From Lutibaculum sp963816555 (GTDB lineage Bacteria > Pseudomonadota > Alphaproteobacteria > Rhizobiales > Tepidamorphaceae): 64,000 bases of DNA. The notes beneath the pieces are model-generated. The model ran no database searches, was not told the origin of the DNA, and worked only from the letters and a program-made list of their open reading frames with translations. The DNA lies in NCBI GenBank assembly GCA_963816555.1, contig CAWFLD010000006.1, forward strand, positions 124,001 to 188,000, in the 5' to 3' direction. Positions within the stretch are counted from its first letter, which is position 1; each line of letters opens with the position of its first letter. Shown piece after piece: positions 39,783-48,953 of this stretch. A program made the position numbers and the translations under genes.

Positions 39783-39837
39783 ACATGAGTTGGGAGATCA
39801 CGCCCTCTCAGACGCTTGGGAACCGAGCCGAGGCTGA
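39783..39837 (+). pseudogene. 3' end of the IS66-interrupted T5orf172-type gene
   Basis: Starting with the second copy of ACATGAGT, the frame HELGDHALSDAWEPSRG and TGA at 39835-39837 completes the gene cut at 35352. Joining the two sides at the duplication gives a continuous frame. Confidence 0.7.
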
Positions 39838-39883
39838 TCGCTCAGCCTCGTGCCAAAGCCACACTTTCCTATTCCGAACCACC

Positions 39884-39960
39884 AGCCAAACCAACGCCAC
39901 ACCCGGCACGGCCTCGGCGCACCCGATAGGATTCGAACCTATGACCTCTGCCTGAAGGAG
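39884..39960 (-). repeat. 77-bp repeat with 3' half of a tRNA-Arg (relic 1)
   Basis: Positions 39916-39952, read on the minus strand, are identical over 37 nt to bases 42340-42376 of the intact tRNA-Arg(CCG). The flank (39884-39915) is shared with relics 2 and 3. The 5' half of the tRNA is missing, as expected of an attachment-site remnant. Confidence 0.85.
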
Positions 39961-39971
39961 GGGCGGCGCGA

Positions 39972-40760
39972 TCAGGCCAGGGCGAGCCCCCCCACCACCA
40001 CGAGGGCAGCGCCGGTGACACGCGATGTGCCGCGCGGCCAGGGCAGCACCTTCTCAAGCAGGACGAATACAGCGATTAGGGCGATCCAGATCACATTCAT
40101 GACGCCGGCAACAAACAGCAGGCCCATCAGCGCCCAGCAGCACCCGACGCAGTAGAGCCCATGGCGCCACCCCAGCGACAAGGCCCCAAGGGCGCCCCGA
40201 CGGAATCCCCCGTGCCGCTGGATGAAAACGAGTGGCGCCTGACACTGCGCCAGGCAGTTCTCCTTCAGTCGCGTCCACTGGTAGATGCCGGCGAGGATGA
40301 GAATCGCTCCGCCGACTCGCTGCCCCGTCGCCATTGTCATTGGAGACATCAGCGCGGCCTGCTCCAACCCCCATTGCGCGGCGGTCGCGGCCGCCGAGAA
40401 CGTCACCCAGGCGACGAGGTAGCCCCCGAGGAACCAGGTCGCCGAGGCGAAAGGCATGCCTCCATCCAGCGCCTGCCGAGCCACCCGGCTGTAGATGAGC
40501 ACCATCGGTGTCACCGACGGCAACATCATCCCCGCCATCATGACGGTCCACATGACCCATATCAGGAGGAACTCGCCCGCGCCCCACGGGGCAACTGACG
40601 GCGTCGTCATTTCCGACATCGTCATTCCGCCGCCGGACATGTCCATCCTGCCGGCGAGCCGGAGCAAATAGACCCAGGCGAGCGCCATCACGATCGCCAG
40701 AGCGGTGACAACAAGCACGCGGTCGCGCTGCAATGCCCGTTCGACGCCAGCCGTCGACAT
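39972..40760 (-). CDS. DUF2182 integral membrane protein
   Basis: Protein of 262 residues with about seven helices. The DUF2182 signature is present: WTVMMAGMMLPSVTPMVLIYSRVAR, QWTRLKENCLAQCQAPL and GWRHGLYCVGCCWALMGLLFVAGVMN. Paired cysteines and methionines (CLAQC, CVGCC) suggest metal handling. Directly downstream of the DUF1326 gene (4 nt apart), a pairing seen in many proteobacteria. Function unknown. Confidence 0.88.
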   Translation of the reverse strand: MSTAGVERALQRDRVLVVTALAIVMALAWVYLLRLAGRMDMSGGGMTMSEMTTPSVAPWGAGEFLLIWVMWTVMMAGMMLPSVTPMVLIYSRVARQALDGGMPFASATWFLGGYLVAWVTFSAAATAAQWGLEQAALMSPMTMATGQRVGGAILILAGIYQWTRLKENCLAQCQAPLVFIQRHGGFRRGALGALSLGWRHGLYCVGCCWALMGLLFVAGVMNVIWIALIAVFVLLEKVLPWPRGTSRVTGAALVVVGGLALA

Positions 40761-40764
40761 CGCG

Positions 40765-41400
40765 TCAGCGGATGACGCCGCTCTGATTCATGTGCAGTCG
40801 GGCAAAGTGCGCGTGACGGTCCTCGATATTGTGCTGGATTGGCCCGTCCGTCGTTGCCCAGGTCCTGCCGACCTCCGCCACCGCGTATTCGAAGCCGTGA
40901 GGAAGCTCGATGCGGGCACGATGCTGCTGTCCCGTGATCGGGTTCACGATCGGCTCGCCACGGGCGTCGATCATCCCAGGAACCCGCAGGCGAGCCGTCC
41001 TCCCGTCGACATCGACCTCGATCTCGATCGGTGCGAAGACGGGATCATGAACTTTTTCGTAAGTAGTCGAAAATACCTGGAAGAAGGTGGCGCCAGGCTC
41101 CGTGTCCTCACCGCTCATGATGCGCAGCATCGCCTCGCGTTGCTCCGGCGTCGCGCGCTCGTCCACGATCGGCACGATCTCTCCGTGACCCTCGTGGATC
41201 GCGCCCGGCCAGCTTACCACGGCTGCCATTCTCAGGCCGTCCAGCGGTGTATCTCCATGCCGCCCAGACTGGATTTCAACCCCCAGGACAGCATCGCAGC
41301 CTCCATGGGTGGGGCGACTGTTGAACTGGCAGGGACAGCCGTAGTCGCAGTTGCAGCTGATGAACTCGAGACCCTCGATGGTCCAATCGGTGCCAGACAT
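40765..41400 (-). CDS. DUF1326 domain protein
   Basis: Cytoplasmic protein of 211 residues with the typical N-terminal cysteine cluster (ISCNCDYGCPCQFNSRPTHGGC), then GVEIQSGRHGDTPLDGLRMAAVVSWPG and ATPEQREAMLRIMSG. The Cys cluster could bind metal. Starts at ATG 41400 behind AAAGGTGA. Forms a two-gene unit with the DUF2182 gene, probably metal related. Confidence 0.88.
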   Translation of the reverse strand: MSGTDWTIEGLEFISCNCDYGCPCQFNSRPTHGGCDAVLGVEIQSGRHGDTPLDGLRMAAVVSWPGAIHEGHGEIVPIVDERATPEQREAMLRIMSGEDTEPGATFFQVFSTTYEKVHDPVFAPIEIEVDVDGRTARLRVPGMIDARGEPIVNPITGQQHRARIELPHGFEYAVAEVGRTWATTDGPIQHNIEDRHAHFARLHMNQSGVIR

Positions 41401-41641
41401 CAGTGTCACCTTTCGGTTAGCGAACCGAACGGACGATGGCATGACTGCACGTCACGTCCGGTCGGGGTTGCGACAGGCGAAACGGCTAACCAGTCGATCC
41501 TATAACGAACATTCCCTTACGTAAACAAGCCGGCCGGCGTGGTGAGGCCAGTATCGGCGAAGCCGGTCGACCGTATGATCTTCCTCCCGTCTCCGTCGCG
41601 GAGGTTCCGGGGATACCACATGGTTCACACCCAGGCGTCTA

Positions 41642-41702
41642 GCCACACCAGCGCCACCCCGGCACGCGATCGGCGCACCCGACAGAATTCGACCTGTGAG
41701 CT
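41642..41702 (-). repeat. Degenerate copy of the tRNA-Arg 3' repeat (relic 2)
   Basis: Shares the flank block (AGCCACACCAGCGCCACC) and GGCGCACCCGACAG with relics 1 and 3 but is mutated in the T-arm (AATTCGACCTGTGAG). The remaining parts of 41401-41778 hold no gene I can support. Confidence 0.65.
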
Positions 41703-41778
41703 CTTGTGAAGCTGGAGAAGTGGTCAACGTAGAGCTGGACGAGCCCAGGCGAGTTTCGTGCGCCGCGGCACTGGTCAA

Positions 41779-41910
41779 TCAGACGAAGCCGAACTGACGT
41801 CCCGCGAACGTCACGATCGCGCCGATGGCACGCACATAGTGGCCGTCGTTCATCGCCAGATCCCAGGAGAGGAACGCGAAAATCACAACAAACATGAAAT
41901 GGCCCAACAT
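41779..41910 (-). CDS. 43-residue membrane protein, hypothetical
   Basis: ATG 41910 to TGA 41779. The peptide starts MLGHFMFVVIFAFLSWDLA, one hydrophobic helix, followed by MNDGHYVRAIGAIVTFAGRQFGFV. Small Rhizobiales proteins with a similar helix-W-D-x-x-x-N-x-G-H pattern are known to me. Codon use fits a gene. Function unknown. Confidence 0.5.
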   Translation of the reverse strand: MLGHFMFVVIFAFLSWDLAMNDGHYVRAIGAIVTFAGRQFGFV

Positions 41911-42123
41911 CGCTCAAGTGCCTCGATGAGTGGCGATACAGGTTCGCAAATGAGGGTATAGCCCGCTTGGCTCCAAGAACTAGTTACGCTACGTCATCAA
42001 TATCTAATCGAACTTTTGACGCCGTCTTTCTCGACCGATGAGGCGGAGTGCGATCTTGATCCTGTGGCCGCAGCATGGTCAGTGCCAGCGCCGCCGCCGC
42101 AAAACGCTCCTGATTGATCCGAC

Positions 42124-42200
42124 AGCCACACCAGCGCCACCCCCGGCACGCCATCGGCGCACCCGACAGGGCTCGAACCTGTGACCTCTGCCTGAAGGAG
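42124..42200 (-). repeat. 77-bp repeat with 3' half of a tRNA-Arg (relic 3)
   Basis: Same 77-bp layout as relic 1: flank block, acceptor GGCGCACCCGA, T-arm CAGGGCTCGAACCTG and variable region GTGACCTCTGCCTGAAGGAG. The compensated T-stem (CAGG/CCTG instead of TAGG/CCTA) shows it derives from a related tRNA-Arg rather than random decay. The stretch 41911-42300 otherwise shows no gene. Confidence 0.8.
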
Positions 42201-42300
42201 GAGCAGCGCCCTCCACACCGAGCCATCGCCGATTGCCCTGCCCCCGCACTTCCGTTATGGTCCGCCGCACAATCGGCACCTCGCGTGCCGCGCCGGCACT

Positions 42301-42377
<77 letters not shown>

Positions 42378-42537
42378 AATTCCCAAATAAATCCAGCTAC
42401 TTGAGAATGTCGCCAGTCAGCGACTGAGCCCCCATTGTGGCGTTGGGTGGCATATGGGTGGCACGCGGCGCGGCATACTAAGTGGACTCATGCCCTTCCG
42501 GGTGCGATGAGGCGGAAGAAGCAAAAGTGGTTCCTGG

Positions 42538-43278
42538 ATGCCGCCAAAGCCACGCCACGGCTACGTCCCTGAAGCAGATGCTGCCCAGGTCATACCTCCG
42601 GGCAAGACGATACACGTGCTGGTCGATGCACTGGGTGTCCGGCGGGAAATCTTCTGGATGAAATACAAGAAGAACGGGGACCTCCTGACTTACCCAATGG
42701 CGAGCGCAACCCGCTTGTACAGGACGGACGCGGAGATCACTCCGCGCGGAGTGGATTTCACCAGCGATCCGATTGAGCTTGCGAAAGGGGAGGCTTTGGC
42801 GAGACGAGCTCACATGACCATTCATCCCTCGCGCGACGGCGATCCCAAAAAGGCCGCCGCAGTGGTGAACGGTCCCGGTGGGCTACATCCTGTCCGAATT
42901 GACCTCAGAACTCTCAGACGTACGGAGGAGGTCATGATGCACGGGATGACCGATCCTGCACGCTATCCGGAAGCAGGTGAAAGCTCCTGCGACTTCGACA
43001 TGGGCAACATTTTCCGCGATCGAGCAGCGCCGTTCTTCCGCGTCTTCGTGACACCAATAAAGGGAAGGACATTGATTGACGCTCCGGCGCCATTCATTCC
43101 GGGCCTGTCCATCAATTTCGTTGCCCAGCCGGTGGGCATAAGCTCGCGGCACCTCTTGTTTCAGCTACGAGTGAACTACCTAGCCAGCGAGTACTTTCCG
43201 GCTACCCATTCGCTCCTGCTCCCCACAGCGAAAGGCGTCGACGACACGGGAAGCGGTTCGGAACTCGGCAGAGTGTAA
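42538..43278 (+). CDS. Hypothetical protein of the phage-like region
   Basis: Protein of 246 residues, no signal peptide or membrane helix. Segments such as IHVLVDALGVRREIFWMKYKKNGDLLTYPM and FFRVFVTPIKGRTLIDAPAPFIPG look like a soluble domain of mixed strands. I do not recognise a family. Its 3' end overlaps the end of the convergent gene at 43180. The ribosome site is weak. Confidence 0.55.
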   Translation: MPPKPRHGYVPEADAAQVIPPGKTIHVLVDALGVRREIFWMKYKKNGDLLTYPMASATRLYRTDAEITPRGVDFTSDPIELAKGEALARRAHMTIHPSRDGDPKKAAAVVNGPGGLHPVRIDLRTLRRTEEVMMHGMTDPARYPEAGESSCDFDMGNIFRDRAAPFFRVFVTPIKGRTLIDAPAPFIPGLSINFVAQPVGISSRHLLFQLRVNYLASEYFPATHSLLLPTAKGVDDTGSGSELGRV

Positions 43279-43410
43279 CTTCACGTCGTAGTCCGGAAGC
43301 GAACTCCGGATGCAATGACTAAGCCCGTCCAAACGGCCCGCGACGTAGGCACTGCTCGCCATAATCAAGACGGCGACGATGGTAAGCGCGGTGAGGAAGT
43401 GTTTCTTCAT
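43180..43410 (-). CDS. Small secreted or membrane-anchored protein, hypothetical
   Basis: Protein of 76 residues starting MKKHFLTALTIVAVLIMASSAYVAG, a clear signal or anchor, then a short soluble part with two cysteines. ATG 43410 overlaps the stop of the upstream gene (ATGA), indicating co-translation. It overlaps the convergent frame by 99 nt, so one of the two may be shorter than drawn. Confidence 0.55.
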   Translation of the reverse strand: MKKHFLTALTIVAVLIMASSAYVAGRLDGLSHCIRSSLPDYDVKLHSAEFRTASRVVDAFRCGEQERMGSRKVLAG

Positions 43411-43733
43411 GCCGCTACCGTGCCGTCACTACCTGGGCGGGTCATCTCGTCCAACAACCGCCAGGCCACGGCGTCGGCATCCAGCCCCACCATGTCGCAT
43501 AGGTGCGTGAGGTACCGCTGGTTCCCGGCAAGATCTCGAGCCGCCTGGATATGATGGCCGTTTACGGAACCTGCCGCGCCACGCCGTGCATCATCGACGT
43601 AGAGGTCCAGCGCCGCAGCCCATAGCTGACGACACCGCTCGGCCAGCTCGGCCGCTGTGTCCTCGTCCTCGACTACGGCGATATCGCTCGCCGTCAACGT
43701 ATCCAGCTCTTCAGATCGGGTTTGACTGTCCAC
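43407..43733 (-). CDS. Hypothetical protein, phage-like region
   Basis: Protein of 108 residues, mostly helical and acidic (EELDTLTASDIAVVEDEDTAAELAERCRQLW). GTG 43733 is preferred since AGGGAG lies 6 nt upstream. It is coupled to the small secreted protein. No family recognised. Confidence 0.5.
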   Translation of the reverse strand: MDSQTRSEELDTLTASDIAVVEDEDTAAELAERCRQLWAAALDLYVDDARRGAAGSVNGHHIQAARDLAGNQRYLTHLCDMVGLDADAVAWRLLDEMTRPGSDGTVAA

Positions 43734-43884
43734 GGTAACTCCCTGCAGCACTGACAGGGACTAACCTGAAGTCACTACTTCAGCAGCGCCAATGGCTTAG
43801 CGCCCCAGGCAGGCTTCGCTGTCGTGAACCCAAAATTCCCCTTGGCTACCGCGAATTTCACAAGCGAGCTCAGGGGGTTCATTC

Positions 43885-44763
43885 ATGTCCACACCGATCA
43901 CGTACTACGAGGCCTATCCCGACCTGCTGCCGGGGGCGATGTTCTTCGACTGCCAGCGCATCTCGGCCACGCTCAGGCCAGAGCACTGTGCCTCCCGCCA
44001 CAAAGAGGCTTGCAAGGCCTCCCGCTATGAAACTGGCGACGTCCAGGACGTGGCGAAATCGTTTTCCGCCTGCCGCTCCTGTCCAATCGGAGCGCGCCAC
44101 GCAGCCGGCAACACCGACGGCGGCGAAGAGGTGGAGATTGGCGTCGCGCCTCTCCCCACCAATGTGTGCGCGCGTTGCAGCCGTGGCGGCATGCGCCTGA
44201 TCAAGCGGAGGCTCTGTGTCTCCTGCTACAACCGGGAACGCGAGGCCAATATTGGAGTGAATGCACGCGGCACGAAGCCCGTCGATTTTAAGCCGCTGTT
44301 CGCGCGGTACGTAGGGATTGAAGACGGCGAGAGCGCGCGCTGGGTCAGCTTCAAGGTGCAGAATGACCATGAGCCGCTGGTGATCGCGCTGCGCGAATGC
44401 GGCTCTGTCGCCCTAAGCGAGGAGCACCCGGCACAGGTCGCCTGGGACGATCAGCACGGCTTTCACTACGTCGACGACGAAGATCGGCCGTTGAGCGAGA
44501 CCGTGGCCAAGTCGGCTGCGATCAAGCTGAGCCCGTGCGGAAATGACGAGAGACCGGCAGAGGTGCGCCAAACAGTGCAACTCCTGCACGCTGACACCCT
44601 CCGCCGCTGGCTGTCGATGACGGACGCCACCGCGGACCTGGGCAGCATGTGGGAATGGCAGCCATTCGGATGCGAAAGCTGCCATCGTGGTGTGCTGCGT
44701 GCCCGCAATCGAGCCGGACGCCTTCAGTGCCAGTGCCCAGCCTGCGGGGAAGAGGCCGCCTAA
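43885..44763 (+). CDS. Cysteine-rich putative zinc-binding phage protein
   Basis: Protein of 292 residues with three Cys pairs groups: ACRSCP near 72, CARCSRGG ... CVSC near 93-113, and CESCHRG ... CQCPAC near the C-terminus. These look like zinc ribbons. It starts at ATG 43885 behind an AGGGGG site and is convergent with the tape-measure gene. Role unknown, perhaps regulation or packaging. Confidence 0.6.
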   Translation: MSTPITYYEAYPDLLPGAMFFDCQRISATLRPEHCASRHKEACKASRYETGDVQDVAKSFSACRSCPIGARHAAGNTDGGEEVEIGVAPLPTNVCARCSRGGMRLIKRRLCVSCYNREREANIGVNARGTKPVDFKPLFARYVGIEDGESARWVSFKVQNDHEPLVIALRECGSVALSEEHPAQVAWDDQHGFHYVDDEDRPLSETVAKSAAIKLSPCGNDERPAEVRQTVQLLHADTLRRWLSMTDATADLGSMWEWQPFGCESCHRGVLRARNRAGRLQCQCPACGEEAA

Positions 44764-44778
44764 GCGGCCCCTACTCCT

Positions 44779-46615
44779 CTACGCCACCGGCCGTTTCGGC
44801 CATATCGGCCGTACGTTGGTCTCCAGCACCTGCGGTGGCGCAATCGGCTCACCGCGCTCGTTCCTCACATTCACGTTCACGTCCTGGGTTTCGAACAAAT
44901 AGCGGTGCTGCCGCTCCTGTTCGGCAAAAGCCAAGTCCTGAGGCATCGGCGTGCTTCCGACGCGAGCCAGGTCGTCGGGGACTTCAGCCCGCTTGCCAGC
45001 CGGCGCCTGGGTATCGCCGTGGAGCGACGAGCCCTTCTGCAGGTCGCCAGGGGTCGGCGTGCCTGACGGAGCCTTCCCTTTGCCGGCAGCTTGCGCGTCG
45101 GCTTCCTTCTTGAGCCGGTCGATCGTGTCCTGGTTCGCCTCGATACGCTTCAGCTCGGTCTCTAGAGCGGCCTTCGCGCGCTCGATCGCCTCCTGCCGCT
45201 CATCTAGGATGGTCTGCCGGCGCGAGTCGAACTCCTGCTGCCGGTTCTGGAGCTGCTCACGGCCCCAGTCCGACGATCGGTTGATCTGGTTGATCTCCCA
45301 CTCGCGAGCCTTGCGCTGGTAGTTCAGCCTGTCGGTCTCGGTCGCGGTACCGGCCTTCATCTTCGCCATGTATTCCTTGCGGAACGGCTGGTTCTCAAGG
45401 TCGTAAGCGTTTCGCGGGACCAGATCACCGATGGCGGTGCGACGCTCTCCGTCCAGCGCCTGCAAGCGCTCGTCGGCACTCGCGTTGATCCGTCGGATGG
45501 CGTACTCGGCATCGTTCTTGGCCGCATGCTCCAGCACCTCGCGGCTGCTCATTTCGCCCTTGCCGGCCATGAACAGGACGCCTTGGCGGATATCCTGGGT
45601 GTAGGGCACCAGCTTGTCGGCGATCGAGGTCTTCAGGTTCTCAAGCGCCACCCTGGAGTCGCGAATGTCTTTACCTTGGGTGCCGCTCTGATCGCGGGTG
45701 GCCGCCAGGCGAGAAAGCACGTCCTTGATCTTCTCCGCGTTCCCGCTGTCGAGGGCATCTCGCATCTCCTTGCGCTGCTTCTCGGACAGCGCATCTTTGC
45801 CCGTACGGCTTTCGAGGTCCGCTGCCACCGCTTCCCATGTGTCGCGCCCGCCCGTCTCGATCCGGCCGAGCGTAGCCAAGCTCGACATGTTCACGTCGTC
45901 CAGGTTGACGCCGTCCAGCTTCTCAATCCGGCCTTTGATCGAGCCCATGCTCTTCGGATCTAGCGACAGCAGGGCCATGGCCTGGTTCATCGACACATCG
46001 AAATGATTGGCCGCGGCCTGAGCCAACATGGCGGGATGCGCTCCATAATTCCGGCGCAGTTCCTTCAGGTGCTCGAGGAGCACCATGTTGTTGCCGGTCG
46101 GGCCGTCCATTCCGAATTTCGCGGCCATGCTGTCCTTGCCGAACATGTCATTCAGCGTGGCGAACGCACCGCCCTCCTGCCAAATCTGCGTCTCGAAAGG
46201 GTTCATGCCCAGTCGTGAGCCGATCGCGGCGCTCATGAACTGGCTGGCTTCACCATGCGCGCCGCCACGGGACAGCGACCGGCTGACCTGCGCGATAATG
46301 TTGGCGGTGCCGGTGGCGTCCAGCCCCGGCGTCTTCGACTCCATCATGCCCGCGAACAGCCCAGCATACCCGGCGAGATTCACGCTGCTGAGCGACTGTC
46401 GCGCCTGCGACGTGGCGAAGTTGCCGATAGCCTCCATCACCTCGTCTGCCTTCGCAAAGGCGTCGCTCTTGCCCACAGCTTCCCCGATAAGCAGGGCGAG
46501 CCGTCGGCTGTCGTTGACGTCGCTGGTGAGGCCGATGCCGCGCATCTGGCCTAAGAAGTTCACACCTTGGGACGGGTCGAGCCCCAGCGCTCGCGAAAGG
46601 CCGGAACCGGTGGAG
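44779..46615 (-). pseudogene. Phage tail tape measure protein, C-terminal part (split by IS3)
   Basis: About 610 residues of a tape-measure-like protein: helical repeats (SQARQSLSSVNLAGYAGLF, GTANIIAQVSRSLSRGGAHGE, GNNMVLLEHLKELRRN) and a long coiled coil (DSRRQTILDERQEAIERAKAALETELKRIEANQ). Joining it to the N-terminal part across the IS3 gives the continuous frame LKRAIG-STGSGLSRALG. As transcribed now it lacks a start, so the tail gene is broken. Confidence 0.75.
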
Positions 46616-46656
46616 TGAACCGCGCCGGGTTTCCCGGAGACCGGTTGGTTTGAGTC

Positions 46657-47562
46657 CTACGCGGCGATCGGCATGGCCTCAAGCTGGGCATAGTAGGCGG
46701 CTTCCGCCTCGGCGGGCGGGATGTTGCCGATCGGCTCGAGCAGCCGGCGGTTGTTGAACCAGTCCACCCATTCGAGGGTGGCGAACTCGACGGCTTCGAG
46801 GCTGCGCCACGGTCCGCGACGATGGATCACCTCGGCTTTGAAGAGGCCGTTGATCGTCTCGGCGAGGGCATTGTCGTACGAGTCGCCGACACTGCCGACG
46901 GAAGGCTCGATGCCGGCCTCGGCCAGGCGCTCGGTGTAGCGAATGCTGACGTATTGCGACCCACGGTCGGAATGGTGCACGAGGCCGCCGCCGGCGAAGG
47001 GCCGCCGATCGTGAAGCGCCTGCTCCAGGGCGTCGAGGACGAAGTCGGCATGGGCCGTCCGCGAGACGCGCCAGCCGACGATCCGGCGGGCGAACGTGTC
47101 GATGACGAAGGCGACGTAGACGAAGCCTCGCCATGTGGCGACATACGTGAAGTCGCTGACCCACAGGGCGTTCGGCCGGGGCGCCTGGAACTGCCGGTTC
47201 ACCCGGTCGAGCGGACAGGGCGTGGCCTTGTCGCTGATCGTCGTCTTCACCGGCTTGCCGCGAACGACGCCCTTCAGGCCCATGCGTCTCATCAGCCGGG
47301 CGACCGTGCAGCGGGCGACGTCGATGCCCTCGCGCTTCATCTGGCGCCAGACCTTGCGGACGCCGTAGACACCGAAGTTCGCCTCGAAGACGCGGCGGAT
47401 CTCCTCGCAGAGTTCGGCATCGCGGCGGTCCCGGGCTGGGCTGCGGGACGGATCGCGTTTGCGAGCAGCGTGCTCGTGATAGGTCGACGGGGCGATCGGC
47501 AGAACCCGGCAGATCGGCTCGACCCCGTAGACATCACGATGGTCGTCGATGAACGCCATCAT
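46657..47562 (-). CDS. IS3-family transposase OrfB (DDE integrase)
   Basis: Protein of 301 residues. HTH_21 region (CEEIRRVFEANFGVYGVRKVWRQMKREG) is followed by an rve integrase core with Asp in LWVSDFTYV, Asp in HHSDRGSQYVS and Glu in ALAETINGLFKAE (DDE spacing normal). Start ATG 47562 overlaps the orfA stop. Confidence 0.95.
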   Translation of the reverse strand: MMAFIDDHRDVYGVEPICRVLPIAPSTYHEHAARKRDPSRSPARDRRDAELCEEIRRVFEANFGVYGVRKVWRQMKREGIDVARCTVARLMRRMGLKGVVRGKPVKTTISDKATPCPLDRVNRQFQAPRPNALWVSDFTYVATWRGFVYVAFVIDTFARRIVGWRVSRTAHADFVLDALEQALHDRRPFAGGGLVHHSDRGSQYVSIRYTERLAEAGIEPSVGSVGDSYDNALAETINGLFKAEVIHRRGPWRSLEAVEFATLEWVDWFNNRRLLEPIGNIPPAEAEAAYYAQLEAMPIAA

Positions 47563-47891
47563 GGCTTGAACCGGCGGTCGAGCTCCGCCTGGGCAAAATA
47601 CGCCGACGCCTTGCGCAGGATCTCGTTGGCCTGCCGCAACTCGCGGACCTCCCGCTCGAGAGCCTTGATCCGGTCGCGTTCCTCGCTCGTCTGTCCGGGA
47701 CGAACGCCCTGATCACGCTCGGCCTGGCGCACCCACTTCCGCAGCGTCTCGCCCGAGCAGCCGATCTTGGCCGCGATGGACGAAATCGCCTCCCACTGCG
47801 AGGCATGCTCGCCCCGATGCTCCCGCACCATCCGAACCGCCCGCTCACGGACCTCCGGCGAATATCTCTTCGATGTCGGCTTCGTCGTCAT
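47559..47891 (-). CDS. IS3-family transposase OrfA
   Basis: Protein of 110 residues with a transposase-8 HTH (SPEVRERAVRMVREHRG ... IAAKIGCSGETLRKWVRQAE) and a leucine-zipper-like C-terminus (IKALEREVRELRQANEILRKAS). Intact. Usually fused to OrfB by frameshifting; here the two frames overlap by 4 nt. Confidence 0.94.
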   Translation of the reverse strand: MTTKPTSKRYSPEVRERAVRMVREHRGEHASQWEAISSIAAKIGCSGETLRKWVRQAERDQGVRPGQTSEERDRIKALEREVRELRQANEILRKASAYFAQAELDRRFKP

Positions 47892-47944
47892 GATGACCCC
47901 ATTCTCTCAGGAATTGAGGTCTCCGGGAAAGCCGGGGCGGTTCA

Positions 47945-48624
47945 CCGATCGCGCGCTTGAGTTTGTCGTAGCCGATCTGGTCGTCCTCGGCGGCACCGAT
48001 CTTTTCCGTGGCCGCACCTACGGCCTTGCCCACACCGACCGCAAGGAGACCGCCCAGGAGACCGGCGAGACCAGCGCCGGCGCCCATCGAGAACGCTGTG
48101 CCAGCCGCGTCAGTCACGGCACTGCCGACACCGCCATAGCCACCACCAACGCTGCCACCGGCGGAGTTCAGGATATTGCGCCCCTGACGCCCAACTTCAT
48201 CGCGGAATGGGCGCTGCTGTCGTTGATTAGGGCGACTGCGTCCACCGCTGCCACTCTGGCCGGCTTCGACATAGGAGGCCGATCCTTCCCGCAGAATGTT
48301 GACCAGCGTGTGCATGTAGCGGGTGCGCTGGTAGTCCTGCGGGAACGCCTGCTTCCAGTCGACCTCGTTCCAGTTCTTGTCGCCCTGCCCTGCATTATGG
48401 AGACGCTTCGTCAGGCCGGGCGCGGACTTCTTGATCGCCTCGAACCGCTTGGTCATCTCCTTCAGGTCATCGAGGGTGGCCTTGTCGATCGGGTTGAACT
48501 TTACGTCCCCGAGTGACGCCGCAACCTTGCCCAGCTCGTTGAACTGGCGCTGCATTTGCTTGATCTGCTGCTCGGCTCCGCTGTTATCGAACTGCGCCGA
48601 GACGGGGATCTTGATGCCAGACAT
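47945..48624 (-). pseudogene. Phage tail tape measure protein, N-terminal part (split by IS3)
   Basis: Starts MSGIKIPVSAQFDNSGAEQQIKQMQRQFNELG, a typical tape-measure N-terminus, and includes a glycine-rich hydrophobic segment (GTAFSMGAGAGLAGLLGGLLAVGVG). Cut after KLKRAIG by the IS3. Its ATG overlaps the stop of the 69-residue gene upstream (TGATG). Confidence 0.75.
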
Positions 48625-48833
48625 CAGCTAACCCCCCGAAGGAACGCAGCGACCTCATCGCCGACGTCGCCTTTGTCTTCCAGGGCGCGCTGAATCTGCA
48701 TGGCATCGGTGCCGGTAATGTTGCCCAGCGTGCAAGCACGGGAGATGCGCGCGATCGCCTCCGCAAGCTCCATCGGCTTCGGTTTGGTTTCTGCCAGTGG
48801 CTTCGGTTCAGCCACCGGGCCGGAATTCGGCAT
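48624..48833 (-). CDS. Small phage protein upstream of tape measure gene
   Basis: Protein of 69 residues: Pro/Lys-rich start then a helical part (MELAEAIARISRACTLGNITGTDAMQIQRALEDKG). It overlaps the 44-residue frame upstream by 26 nt in the +1 frame. In this position phages keep a pair of tail assembly chaperones, often joined by ribosomal frameshifting. That role is inferred from position only. Confidence 0.5.
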   Translation of the reverse strand: MPNSGPVAEPKPLAETKPKPMELAEAIARISRACTLGNITGTDAMQIQRALEDKGDVGDEVAAFLRGVS

Positions 48834-48942
48834 CTGCCGCTTTCGACTGCTCAGGCTCAGCCAGGCGGGATTTAGCCACCAGAACTTGGCGGCGGGGTGG
48901 GAAAGCCTTTCGCATCAAGGCCAAAACATCGTCATTAGTCAT
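48808..48942 (-). CDS. 44-residue phage protein, possible tail chaperone N-part
   Basis: ATG 48942 behind GAGGAA, ending at TGA 48808. The peptide starts MTNDDVLALMRKAFPPRRQV. Too short for most gene callers. Together with the overlapping 69-residue frame it could give one longer product by frameshift. No family recognised. Confidence 0.45.
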   Translation of the reverse strand: MTNDDVLALMRKAFPPRRQVLVAKSRLAEPEQSKAADAEFRPGG

Positions 48943-48953
48943 GTTGTCGTTCC

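Larger units (their letters stand above)
46616..47944 (-). mobile_element. IS3-family insertion sequence
   Basis: 1329 bp with 27-bp terminal inverted repeats starting TGAACCGC, two mismatches between the ends (46616-46642 and 47918-47944). It encodes orfA and orfB on the minus strand. No flanking duplication is visible: the left flank ends GGTGGAG, the right begins CCGATC. Confidence 0.93.

Noticed and set aside
41401..41778. Small minus-strand frames between the DUF1326 gene and the tRNA relics
   Set aside because: They run through relic 2 and have no ribosome site or recognisable protein features.
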